Assembly (NCBI GenBank): GCA_964444555.1
Contig: CAYUHC010000008.1
Location: 1-29,731 of the forward strand
Source of the DNA: CAYUHC01 sp964444555
Lineage (GTDB): Bacteria; Patescibacteriota; Minisyncoccia; Phycocordibacterales; JACOZG01
Reading direction: 5' to 3'
Length of the DNA: 29,731 nucleotides
The notes under the pieces were generated by a model. That model ran no database searches, had not been told where the DNA came from, and saw only the letters and a program-made list of their open reading frames with translations. Numbering within the stretch: position 1 is the first letter of the stretch; the number at the start of each line of letters is the position of its first letter. Below, in pieces: positions 23,086-29,668 of this stretch. Made by a program: the position numbers and the translations under genes.

Positions 23086-23718
23086 TCACAAGGCTGAGTC
23101 GGGCGGCAGGGGCCAATCCACCAACTCGCCCGCCCACCTCTCGACCTTACTGGCGCGGCGCAGGCGCCGGGAGGCGCCGAGCGGCAACAGCCGCTCGTGA
23201 GGCGAAGCATCAAGCGCCGCGACCAAATCATCCAGATTTTCCGAAGCCGTGACCCAGTCCGCGGGCCAGCGGGCCAGATCAAAAGGGCGAGAGTATTCTC
23301 GAAGCGTCTTCTCTCCCGTGTGATTTAAAAAATATTCGTGAAAGTAAGACAGGGCCAGCTCTCGCGCCGAGCGATAAATCGGATCTCGCCAACGCAAAAC
23401 CGCGTGATTAGTCTTGCTAATCGCGCCCCAATATCCACCCCGACGAAAGAGCGCCACTACATGATCTTGGTCATCACCAGCGGTCCGCAGGTCGAGCAAG
23501 AGCGGCCGCTCCTGATTAAACCAAAGCGCGGCCGCGGCTAAGAGGGCGCCCTCCAAACAATGCGCCTCGCCCGCCCGCAACACCTCGCGCGGCGAGCGGT
23601 AAGTAAAACCCGCCGACTCAAAATTGATCGGCAACTCATCAAGAAAATCTTGAATCTTTTCTGGTGTGGACAAGCGGCGAAAAATGGCTCGCTCGGCCGG
23701 CGTTAACTCTCCCCTCAT
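23086..23718 (-). CDS. Transglutaminase-like cysteine protein
   Basis: A cytoplasmic 210-residue protein with no signal or membrane helix. The layout fits a transglutaminase/papain-like fold: Cys54 in AGEAHCLEGAL, His86 in DDQDHVVALF and an acid or Asn in SKTNHAVLRWRDP (Asn104 or Asp112). That would form a Cys-His-Asp/Asn triad in the right order. The N-terminal part is a helical segment starting LTPAERAIFRRLSTPEKI. I prefer ATG 23718 to GTG 23721 because a TACACT box ends 6 nt before it. The rest of the protein is basic. Substrate unknown; an isopeptidase or protease role is inference. Confidence 0.6.
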   Translation of the reverse strand: MRGELTPAERAIFRRLSTPEKIQDFLDELPINFESAGFTYRSPREVLRAGEAHCLEGALLAAAALWFNQERPLLLDLRTAGDDQDHVVALFRRGGYWGAISKTNHAVLRWRDPIYRSARELALSYFHEYFLNHTGEKTLREYSRPFDLARWPADWVTASENLDDLVAALDASPHERLLPLGASRRLRRASKVERWAGELVDWPLPPDSAL

Positions 23719-23730
23719 CACTTGAGTGTA
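23719..23730 (-). promoter_or_regulatory. Minus-strand -10 box (TACACT) of the transglutaminase-like gene
   Basis: TACACT (23730-23725) lies 6 nt before the ATG at 23718. It sits back to back with the plus-strand GH18 promoter; the two start codons are 34 nt apart. Confidence 0.5.
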
Positions 23731-23740
23731 GCATCAATGT

Positions 23741-23752
23741 TATACTAGCCGT
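23741..23752 (+). promoter_or_regulatory. Plus-strand -10 box (TATACT) of the GH18 gene
   Basis: TATACT (23741-23746) ends 6 nt before the ATG at 23753, so the transcript would start at or next to the start codon. No convincing -35 box is seen. Confidence 0.6.
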
Positions 23753-24832
23753 ATGGTTAAAAAAATTATAATTTTAGTCTTAGCGATCTTGGCTCTAGCC
23801 CCTTCGGCTCAAGCCGCCGAGCTGGAAGTCTCGGGCTGGATCCCCTATTGGTCAGCGAGCACGGGCACCCGCGATGCGCGACGTCATCTCGCCGATCTCA
23901 CTGAGATTAACCCCTTCGTTTACAGTCTCCAGCCCTCGGGCGAGATCCGTGACCTGGGCAATCTAAGTGCTCGCACCTGGAAAAATCTCTTTACCGCCGC
24001 GCGCAAACAAGGTGTGGAAATTGTCCCAACGATCATGAGCTCTAGCGGCCAAGCCGTGCACGCCCTCCTCTCGGATCCCGCTCGCCGCGCCAATCACGTC
24101 GCCGACATTGTTAAGTTGGTTAAGGATGGCAAATTCGACGGCGTCGACCTCGATTACGAAGGTAAGCTGGCCGCGACGCGACCCTTTTTCTCCCTCTTCC
24201 TCCTCGAACTAAAAATGGCTCTGGGCAACAAATTACTCTCCTGCACAATCGAAGCTCGGACGCCACCGGACTCGCTCTACCGCACCGTCCCCGCCACCCT
24301 AGAATATGCTAACGACTTCCCCACCATTGCCGCCGCCTGTGATCGCGTTAAGATTATGACCTACGACCAACAGCGTGCCGACTGGAAATTAAATACTGCC
24401 AACAGCGACGAGCCCTACATCCCCGTCGCCGATCCAGCGTGGGTGGAAAAAGTTATCGCCTTAACGATCAAAACAATCCCCGCCAATAAAATTATGCTCG
24501 GCATCGCTACTTATGGTCACGAATACGAAGTGACCGAAACGCCCGACGGCACTCGTCGCTACGTGCGGATGCGCGCCATCAACGCGCCCGCCGCCGCACG
24601 TCTCGCCAAAAAAGAACGAGTCAAAACCTACCGCGCCGCCTCGGGCGAGATCGCTTTCCGCTACGATGACGTCGTCCTCATCCCCGGCACCGAAACTTAT
24701 CGCTACATCACCTGGAGTGACGGCGCGGCGATTAACGACAAAATTGAGTTAGCCAAAAAATATCAGCTCGCCGGCGTCGCCTTCTTTAAAATTGACGGCG
24801 ACCAAGACGACGAGCTCTGGGAAAATTTATAA
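23753..24832 (+). CDS. Secreted glycoside hydrolase family 18 protein (YaaH/CFLE-like)
   Basis: A signal peptide (1-21, cleavage near AQA/AE) leads to a single GH18 TIM barrel. The catalytic motif is intact: DGVDLDYE (129-136, acid Glu136). Other barrel signatures are VSGWIPYW at strand 1, KIMTYDQQ at the substrate floor, KIMLGIATYG and GVAFFKIDGDQDDELW near the end. At 359 residues without LysM repeats it is closest to the spore-cortex hydrolase YaaH and cell-wall chitinase-like proteins. The likely substrate is peptidoglycan or a related glycan, in line with the VanY-type gene nearby; chitin is the alternative. Confidence 0.92.
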   Translation: MVKKIIILVLAILALAPSAQAAELEVSGWIPYWSASTGTRDARRHLADLTEINPFVYSLQPSGEIRDLGNLSARTWKNLFTAARKQGVEIVPTIMSSSGQAVHALLSDPARRANHVADIVKLVKDGKFDGVDLDYEGKLAATRPFFSLFLLELKMALGNKLLSCTIEARTPPDSLYRTVPATLEYANDFPTIAAACDRVKIMTYDQQRADWKLNTANSDEPYIPVADPAWVEKVIALTIKTIPANKIMLGIATYGHEYEVTETPDGTRRYVRMRAINAPAAARLAKKERVKTYRAASGEIAFRYDDVVLIPGTETYRYITWSDGAAINDKIELAKKYQLAGVAFFKIDGDQDDELWENL

Positions 24833-24872
24833 AAATAAAAGGTGCCCGATCCTCTGAGAAGAGTCGGGCACC
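24831..24872 (-). terminator. Terminator of csrA
   Basis: A 9-bp stem GGTGCCCGA/TCGGGCACC (24841-24849 and 24864-24872), with an inner CTCT/AGAG pairing, is followed on the minus strand by TTTTATTTTT. It ends csrA; on the plus strand no T-tract follows, so it would be a poor terminator for GH18. Confidence 0.8.
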
Positions 24873-24897
24873 GAGCCACGGGGAGTGCGCCACGCGG

Positions 24898-25131
24898 CTA
24901 TTTCTTTTTCGGAACGGTTTTTGTTTTTGGGACGACATCCTCGGGCTTAATGCTCGCGACGGCCTGATTCTCCCGTTTAATCGCCTCGTAGACCTCCTTG
25001 CGGTGGACCGGGATATCGGCGGGAGCATTAATCCCCACTCTAACCTTGTCACCGCGGATATCCACAATGGTGATCTCGATGTCGTCGCCAATCATGATCG
25101 TCTGATCAACCTGTCGCGATAGAACCAACAT
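24898..25131 (-). CDS. csrA: Carbon storage regulator, RNA-binding protein
   Basis: A homodimeric RNA-binding regulator that binds GGA in mRNA leaders. Start ATG 25131 is fixed by an AGGAG 7 nt upstream and the family N-terminus MLVLSRQVDQTIMIGDDIEI; the frame open further upstream is not CsrA. The core IDIRGDKVRVGINAPADIPVHRKEVYEAI is conserved, including the arginine of the RNA-binding surface. At 77 residues it is longer than the usual ~61-70, with a Lys-rich tail PKTKTVPKKK. The leader contains three GGA triplets and a hairpin. CsrA usually occurs in flagellated bacteria; no flagellar gene is in the window. Confidence 0.94.
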   Translation of the reverse strand: MLVLSRQVDQTIMIGDDIEITIVDIRGDKVRVGINAPADIPVHRKEVYEAIKRENQAVASIKPEDVVPKTKTVPKKK

Positions 25132-25181
25132 TTGAGACTCCTTTCTCGAATCTCGACCTCCCCTGATCCCCACTGGATCAG
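25132..25181 (-). promoter_or_regulatory. csrA leader with hairpin and repeated GGA
   Basis: On the minus strand a 7-bp hairpin CTGATCC-AGTGG-GGATCAG (25181-25163) is followed by GGGGAGG and then AAAGGAG at the ribosome binding site. CsrA binds GGA in or by hairpins, so the protein may repress its own translation. No other gene lies in this 50 nt. Confidence 0.5.
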
Positions 25182-25237
25182 TCTGCCAACACAATGACAT
25201 AGATCTTGCCGCCTTGCAAGCCCGGGTCCCCGCCGAG

Positions 25238-25265
25238 TTGAAATCCCAAACAATTTTGGTACTAT
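25238..25265 (+). promoter_or_regulatory. Promoter of tRNA-Asn and its upstream fragment
   Basis: TTGAAA (25238-25243), a 16-nt spacer and TACTAT (25260-25265) make a reasonable sigma-70-type promoter. It lies 12 nt before the tRNA fragment and ~90 nt before the intact tRNA, so both would be on one transcript. Confidence 0.55.
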
Positions 25266-25277
25266 AAACAAGTCCAC

Positions 25278-25318
25278 ATTCCGCGATAGCTCATCCGCCG
25301 GCTGGCGGAGGTAGAGCG
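25278..25318 (+). pseudogene. tRNA-Asn 5'-half fragment with a palindrome in the D-loop
   Basis: Nucleotides 25278-25293 equal tRNA positions 25355-25370 (16 identical bases, acceptor strand and D stem), and 25310-25318 equal 25374-25382. The three tRNA bases GTT between these blocks are replaced by the 16-nt palindrome TCCGCCGGCTGGCGGA. Past 25318 the similarity ends, so there is no anticodon arm. The fragment holds the position directly after the promoter, where the tRNA would be expected. Confidence 0.7.
25294..25309. repeat. 16-bp palindrome TCCGCCGGCTGGCGGA
   Basis: Arms TCCGCC and GGCGGA with a 4-nt centre. Short palindromes of this family (for example TCCGCCAGCTGGCGGA) recur in many Patescibacteria genomes as far as I recall. 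Only one copy is seen here. Confidence 0.5.
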
Positions 25319-25356
25319 TCGCTAGGGAGGGTGTAATTGGTTGGTTGGAATAATAT

Positions 25357-25429
25357 TCCGCGATAGCTCAGTTGGTAGAGCGCCTCGCTGTTAACGAGGA
25401 TGTCCCAGGTTCGAGCCCTGGTCGCGGAG
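25357..25429 (+). tRNA. tRNA-Asn (GTT)
   Basis: A complete 73-nt cloverleaf. Acceptor TCCGCGA/TCGCGGA (25357-25363, 25422-25428); D arm GCTC/GAGC; anticodon arm CCTCG-CTGTTAA-CGAGG (25383-25399) with anticodon GTT; T arm CCAGG-TTCGAGC-CCTGG (25405-25421). The discriminator base G (25429) is the one expected for tRNA-Asn. Genome sequence continues CCG, so CCA is not encoded. The antisense strand of its 3' half encodes the end of the serine recombinase. Confidence 0.97.
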
Positions 25430-26926
25430 CCGAGTTGGACAGAGAGCTAGTTCGTGTATCAGATTAAAGGGTTTTCGCAAGGTAAACTCTAGCTTTTTGT
25501 CCTGTACGGTCGGGTTCTGAAGTAAGAAGTTCAAAAAGGCGCGTTTTTCCAGTGGTTCAGAACTTTCGAAAATCTCTTTCATGTGGCGAGCCAAATTAAA
25601 CACAGTAGCTACATGGATATGATACTGATTGTCGGCCTCGGTATGTTCCTCGGCCTCAATATCCAAGAGACGTTGCTTGTCTTTGAGTTCCTGTAGCTTT
25701 TTGTCATAGTCGGCTTGAGTAATACCCTCGGCTAGATGCATGTCAATCAGCTTGCTTATCATTTTCTGTAAGCGGTCATATTCCGTTCGGATTCTGGTTA
25801 GTTGCTTGTTGTGATAAACCTTCTCGCTCTCATTGGTCTTTCTAAGCTCCTCAACCAGCCGTTCTTGCACATCTCTAGGGATACGCTCAAAGTCGCTGAA
25901 AACGCTATATATGCGCCCTAGGAGCGTCTTTTCTGGCACATAGACTCGTTGGCACATACCTTTGGCGTTGGTACAACTGTAGTAGATAAAAGTTAGGCCA
26001 CTTTTCTTTTTATGAACTTCCGGACTCATCAAACAGCCACAGTTTTTGCAGGTTAGCAAACCTTTGAAAATATACTGAACCATGGAAGCCATCTTGGACC
26101 GCTTCTTGCTTCGGCCTAGCCGGACATCTTGGCATCTATCAAATAGTTCTCTTGAGACAATGCGTGGGTAATGATGCTCGTAGTGGCCATATTTACGAGA
26201 ACTGGCCATGCCATAGTAAAACGAGTCTTTAAGTATCAGCTCAATGTTGCTTCGTGAAAGTTTGTTATCATTCCGACTTCGCAGGCCCATATCAGTCATT
26301 TTTTCCCAGACGGTCCGGAGCGAATAATTGCCAGTAGAATAAAGCTCAAAAAGTTTTTGGATTAGAGGCGCGCGCTCTGGGTCAAGCACAATGTCCTTGC
26401 GCAATCTTTTAGTCTCGTCCAAAGCGACGTTTAGATAACCAATCCGTACTGGACCGGTCCATTCTCCATTGCGCCGCTTCTGCTCAAAAGCGCGCTTCAC
26501 TGTGTCGCTAATCGCGTCCGAGTAGTATTTAGCCAAACCAAGACTCATACCAAACTGAAACTTCTGGACCGCCGACATTTCCGAATTGATAACTTGTCCG
26601 TCCGAGACGAAGTGTAGTTCAATCTCATCGGCCACCGCTTTCTCATAGAGTCGGGAAACGCGTTTATCAAAAACATTGCGCGATAGTCGGTCTACCTTAT
26701 CAAAACATACGGCGATTTTTTCCTTGCTGGCTTGCAGATAGTCCAAAATCTTATCAAACTCATCGCGTTTGATTTTATAGGCACTCTCATCAAAGCTGAA
26801 GGTCTCGGCAATCTTAAGTTCCTTGCGCGAGCAATATGCTTTCATGCGTTCAATTTGCGCCGGTAACGAGTTGCCAGCATCCTTTTGCTCTTCGGTTGAA
26901 ACTCTAGCTAAGATTATCGCTTTCAT
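25391..26926 (-). CDS. Large serine recombinase (site-specific integrase)
   Basis: Integrates and excises DNA through a 5'-phosphoserine link. The N-terminal resolvase domain holds catalytic Ser10 in ILARVSTEEQ and the arginines of DKVDRLSRN. Then follow the recombinase domain (about 165-260), a zinc ribbon CKNCGCLM...CTNAKGMC (about 295-325) and a coiled-coil region (about 350-430). The last residues TRLRDQGSNLGHPR are the antisense translation of tRNA-Asn; the stop TAA (25393-25391) lies in the anticodon loop. At 511 residues it is full length. Its start overlaps the HTH gene's stop by 4 nt. Attachment at this tRNA is the likely reason for the overlap. Confidence 0.94.
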   Translation of the reverse strand: MKAIILARVSTEEQKDAGNSLPAQIERMKAYCSRKELKIAETFSFDESAYKIKRDEFDKILDYLQASKEKIAVCFDKVDRLSRNVFDKRVSRLYEKAVADEIELHFVSDGQVINSEMSAVQKFQFGMSLGLAKYYSDAISDTVKRAFEQKRRNGEWTGPVRIGYLNVALDETKRLRKDIVLDPERAPLIQKLFELYSTGNYSLRTVWEKMTDMGLRSRNDNKLSRSNIELILKDSFYYGMASSRKYGHYEHHYPRIVSRELFDRCQDVRLGRSKKRSKMASMVQYIFKGLLTCKNCGCLMSPEVHKKKSGLTFIYYSCTNAKGMCQRVYVPEKTLLGRIYSVFSDFERIPRDVQERLVEELRKTNESEKVYHNKQLTRIRTEYDRLQKMISKLIDMHLAEGITQADYDKKLQELKDKQRLLDIEAEEHTEADNQYHIHVATVFNLARHMKEIFESSEPLEKRAFLNFLLQNPTVQDKKLEFTLRKPFNLIHELALCPTRLRDQGSNLGHPR

Positions 26927-27108
26927 TTTATTCTGCTCTTTTCTAAGAATTTCTCAAACTCGGCTTTTCCGATTCTAAACTCTTTGCCAATTTTGTGGGC
27001 CTTGAGCGTCTTATATTTTGTGATGTGGCGATAAATTGTCATGATATTTACGCCAAGCTTGTCGGCTAACTCTTGGGCGGTATAAAATTCTTTGTTTTGT
27101 TTATTCAT
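26923..27108 (-). CDS. Excisionase-like HTH protein
   Basis: A 61-residue protein (counting from ATG 27108; ATG 27120 in frame overlaps the -10 box) with a single winged helix of the excisionase/MerR type: FYTAQELADKLGVNIMTIYRHI and LKAHKIGKEFRIGKAEFEKFLE. Such proteins direct recombinases toward excision and often regulate their own operon. Its stop overlaps the recombinase start (ATGA), so both are made together. Direct repeats with a turn-like period lie right upstream and are candidate binding sites. A plain transcription regulator is the alternative. Confidence 0.85.
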   Translation of the reverse strand: MNKQNKEFYTAQELADKLGVNIMTIYRHITKYKTLKAHKIGKEFRIGKAEFEKFLEKSRIK

Positions 27109-27118
27109 GTTTGTAACC

Positions 27119-27154
27119 ATTATAACACTTTAATAATACTTTACTATTCTTTAC
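27119..27154 (-). promoter_or_regulatory. Promoter and phased direct repeats of the HTH-recombinase operon
   Basis: A perfect TATAAT (27124-27119) on the minus strand precedes ATG 27108 by 10 nt. Upstream are three GTAAAG-like units: GTAAAG (27154-27149), GTAAAG (27144-27139) and TTAAAG (27133-27128), spaced 10-11 nt. They cover the -35 zone, as expected for an operator of a repressor or Xis-like protein. Confidence 0.6.
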
Positions 27155-28268
27155 AAGGCAAATGGAAAGGTTGATAACTCGCCAATGCTTGTTTTACTTG
27201 CTCATACCACTCGCGCGGCTTCAGCTTGTTTAAGCCATCAGTTGTCTCTACTAAGTCAGCACGGAGCCGATACCACAGTCGGTCGCTAATCCTTTTGGCT
27301 AAAGTCGCTCGCAACTCGCGCAAGCCGCTACCTTCGCGGGCGAGTAGTAATAGGCCAGTAAGATAAACGGCGGTCCGGCCTTTGGCCTTCTTTCGCGTGA
27401 TGAGTATTTGCTTGAGCAGGTCCTTGGCCGTGAGCGAGTGGGAGAATAAAAGCAAGCTGTTTTGCTCAATCATGGTATCCCAATAGTGATTTACCACGAC
27501 CTTGCTTTTGATTACCGAGAACGCGTCTTTGAAAGTCGGATTTTCCGGTAAGCCGAGCTTTTTGAAAACATTGTTCATTTTCCGCTTTTCGCTAAGCCGA
27601 ATCTCAAGCCGCAAAATCTCGCGCGTATCCTTGAGCGGAGCAAATAGACTCGTCTGGTAAAAAGTTTGGTCCTTATCTATCGCTCGCTTTGACTTCTTAA
27701 TCAAGTCGGCCACCTTGTCATAGACCACGAACGAGTGCGCTTTGGTGTAGAAGTAGAGACTCTGCCCGTCATTCAAGAAGCGGGTTTTGGTTAAGTCAAA
27801 ACGCTTATTGAGATTAACTTTGCTTAGTTCGCCAATGACATATTGCGATGAGTAGCCGCCGGTAAGTTCAATGTTTTTTGAGTAATGGACCGCGCGCACC
27901 TCGGCTGATTCAAGGTCTTGCCGCTCTATGTGAACGCCTAAGCGGGCCAGCCGGTCCAAGAGGGCATTAACCACAGTCGAGAACTGCTTATCATCCAACT
28001 CGTCTAGATTGTTGTTATAAATGAGCTTGGGAACGGAGAACTCAATCTTTATTGTTGAAACCCAGCCCAACTTGTCATTTTTCCTTTTGAAACCAGTCAG
28101 GCGAGGGAAATACGAGCCATCGTTTTGGTCTTTGGCCGATGGGTTTTTCACGAACTTATCATAAGCTCTGGTCCGTGCTTGCAGGTCCCAAGCCATCACG
28201 CCGTTGTAAGTCATGTCTGCCGTAACCACCTTTTCCTTCGGAACATAAAGCACCACTGTATCAATCAT
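27144..28268 (-). CDS. Putative replication initiator of the integrated element (phage G2P/Rep-like)
   Basis: A 374-residue protein. Features that recall filamentous-phage G2P/X-type and rolling-circle initiators are MIDTVVLYVPKEK at the start, KIEFSVPKLIYNNNLDEL (seen as EFS-PK-NN), a YVIGELSKVNL-YDK segment and ILRLEIRLSEKRKM (LRLEIRL). I do not see a clear HUH motif or catalytic Tyr, so the family is uncertain. It starts 4 nt after a small ORF and is followed by the HTH-recombinase operon. Together these suggest replication in the excised state. A relaxase-related or plasmid Rep_trans protein is an alternative. Confidence 0.5.
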   Translation of the reverse strand: MIDTVVLYVPKEKVVTADMTYNGVMAWDLQARTRAYDKFVKNPSAKDQNDGSYFPRLTGFKRKNDKLGWVSTIKIEFSVPKLIYNNNLDELDDKQFSTVVNALLDRLARLGVHIERQDLESAEVRAVHYSKNIELTGGYSSQYVIGELSKVNLNKRFDLTKTRFLNDGQSLYFYTKAHSFVVYDKVADLIKKSKRAIDKDQTFYQTSLFAPLKDTREILRLEIRLSEKRKMNNVFKKLGLPENPTFKDAFSVIKSKVVVNHYWDTMIEQNSLLLFSHSLTAKDLLKQILITRKKAKGRTAVYLTGLLLLAREGSGLRELRATLAKRISDRLWYRLRADLVETTDGLNKLKPREWYEQVKQALASYQPFHLPCKE

Positions 28269-28272
28269 GTTT

Positions 28273-28461
28273 TTAATTATTCTGGCTGTTAATTTTGGCC
28301 CAAAGCACAGGGTTTCGTTTTGCCACTTTCAGCGCAAGGTCAAATAAACCAACCAAATTACTTTTGGCCTCAAAGTCCTCAAAAATCCGCCGGACGAGTT
28401 CGGGTTCTTGGATTGGCTGTTCTTGGCTTCCTTGCTCTAAAAAGGCATGACCAGATGTCAT
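28273..28461 (-). CDS. Small unknown protein upstream of the putative Rep
   Basis: A 62-residue protein with no family I recognise. It is acidic and mostly helical in appearance (ELVRRIFEDFEAKSNLVGLFDLALKVAK). It begins right after the repeat-bearing promoter and ends 4 nt before the Rep-like start, so it may be a translational leader or copy-control regulator. The start at 28461 has no good Shine-Dalgarno. Confidence 0.55.
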   Translation of the reverse strand: MTSGHAFLEQGSQEQPIQEPELVRRIFEDFEAKSNLVGLFDLALKVAKRNPVLWAKINSQNN

Positions 28462-28472
28462 GTCGCCATCTT

Positions 28473-28516
28473 ATTCTATGGCTGTTTTAAGACGACTTAA
28501 GCCAACTTAAGACAGG
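28473..28516 (-). promoter_or_regulatory. Promoter with three 10-bp phased repeats upstream of the small ORF and Rep
   Basis: Forward strand units TTAAGACGAC (28487), TTAAGCCAAC (28497) and TTAAGACAGG (28507) repeat with an exact 10-nt period, consensus TTAAGnCnAC. TAGAAT (28478-28473, minus strand) is the -10 box; the repeats cover the -35 position. They also overlap the stop of the upstream gene. They may be iterons for the Rep-like protein or an operator. Confidence 0.65.
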
Positions 28517-29631
28517 TAGTGTGGTGTAATTTTGACTGATTGTCTGGTCGTGATAAAGAAGTCTGATATGCCTACCGTCTTTAATTTCTGGATGACTTGA
28601 TACACGGCGTTATAGTATTTTTTATCATCTATGTCGGCGGGGTCTATCTTTTCGGCTATCTCTGAAAAAAACCATTCTTTTCCTAATTCGTCAGGGTCAG
28701 CAAAGATAATTCTCAAGGCATGGTATTGCTCTGAAAACTTTTTTATTTTTACCTCGTTATTCTCGACGATTAAGAAAGATTTATCAGTGTCAAAGTTGGC
28801 CTTTGTTGGCTTCGGCTCTGTTTTCCTTGTTTTATTTAGCGTGTATTCTTTCAAAACATGGTTGTGCAGGCGGACTAGCCACGGATGGACTCTTTCTATA
28901 TTAAAAAATAGATTATTTTTTTGTCGCGGGTTATTTTCCTCAATCGCTACCCATTCGCCGACTATCACGCCGGAATTGAGAATATCAAAACTCGTATGAG
29001 CCGAGGCGTTGACCTTATGTTTTTCAATAAGAGACTCGTGCATTTCCCGCCCCTTCTTGACGATTTGATACAGATGTCCCACTTCTGCCAATCGACCCCA
29101 AAGCTCATTTTCGCTCCTTCGTTTTATTTCTTGTTCAAATTTACTATAATCGTTGACCTCTTTCGCAAAAAAATAACGATTAACTAGCGATTCATTGTTT
29201 CTGTAGTATTCAACATACTTACTGGCAAAGGGTTTATGGTCCGGTATTCCGTGCAAAACTCTAATGACATCTTCTAGCGCAGTATACAAACCCATAACAA
29301 GACTGAAATTGCTACTGACCTTATTGGCGAACCACATATCGCAATCTGTCAGTTCTCTTTTTAACTGCTCGTCTTCAATCTTGTTTTTTGCCGAATACTC
29401 GGAAATTTCCTTATAGGCCGTATTAAGCTTATCAAGGGCCGGTTTCTCTAGCTCTTTAAGTTTCTCTTCAAATGGCTTTCTTTGGGCGTGAATCTCTTCG
29501 GTAATTCGGTCAAATTCTGGAACGGAGTCAGAAAACTCAAGATAATCAGCCATGCCGATAAAAAAATCTCTTGGGTTCGTAAGTTTTATAAAGGAATCGA
29601 AGTATTTTTGGAGTAGTTCTGCCTCATTCAT
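28507..29631 (-). CDS. Unknown cytoplasmic protein with C-terminal winged-helix-like region
   Basis: A 374-residue soluble protein; no signal or membrane helix. Residues ~40-110 and 165-200 are helical and charged (coiled-coil-like). The middle has few distinctive motifs. The last ~95 residues (from FLIVENNEVKIKKFSEQYHALRII through AEKIDPADIDDKKYYNAVYQVIQKLK to ITTRQSVKITPHYLS) look like a winged-helix DNA-binding domain. I do not recognise the whole protein. A regulator of the element, or a defence or toxin-like cargo gene, are both open. Confidence 0.65.
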   Translation of the reverse strand: MNEAELLQKYFDSFIKLTNPRDFFIGMADYLEFSDSVPEFDRITEEIHAQRKPFEEKLKELEKPALDKLNTAYKEISEYSAKNKIEDEQLKRELTDCDMWFANKVSSNFSLVMGLYTALEDVIRVLHGIPDHKPFASKYVEYYRNNESLVNRYFFAKEVNDYSKFEQEIKRRSENELWGRLAEVGHLYQIVKKGREMHESLIEKHKVNASAHTSFDILNSGVIVGEWVAIEENNPRQKNNLFFNIERVHPWLVRLHNHVLKEYTLNKTRKTEPKPTKANFDTDKSFLIVENNEVKIKKFSEQYHALRIIFADPDELGKEWFFSEIAEKIDPADIDDKKYYNAVYQVIQKLKTVGISDFFITTRQSVKITPHYLS

Positions 29632-29639
29632 TATCCTTT

Positions 29640-29668
29640 ACTTTACTTTACATTGCAAAACTTATCAA
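29640..29668 (-). promoter_or_regulatory. Promoter of the unknown element gene with tandem GTAAAG units
   Basis: On the minus strand TTGATA (29668-29663), a 17-nt spacer and TAAAGT (29645-29640) make a good promoter, ending 8 nt before the ATG. CTTTA is repeated three times at 5-nt period on the plus strand (29636, 29641, 29646), the same core as in the HTH-recombinase promoter. Confidence 0.6.

Noticed and set aside
24841..24872. Terminator for the plus-strand GH18 gene
   Set aside because: The stem is good, but no T-tract follows on the plus strand; the T-tract is on the minus strand, so it belongs to csrA.
12212..24886. The shared word GAGCCACGGGG near two terminators (about 12213 and 24873)
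   Set aside because: An 11-nt match close to GC-rich hairpins; no longer repeat unit or consistent context, so coincidence is likely.
25132..25200. CsrA start upstream at 25200
   Set aside because: The CsrA family begins MLVLSR, and a strong SD precedes ATG 25131.
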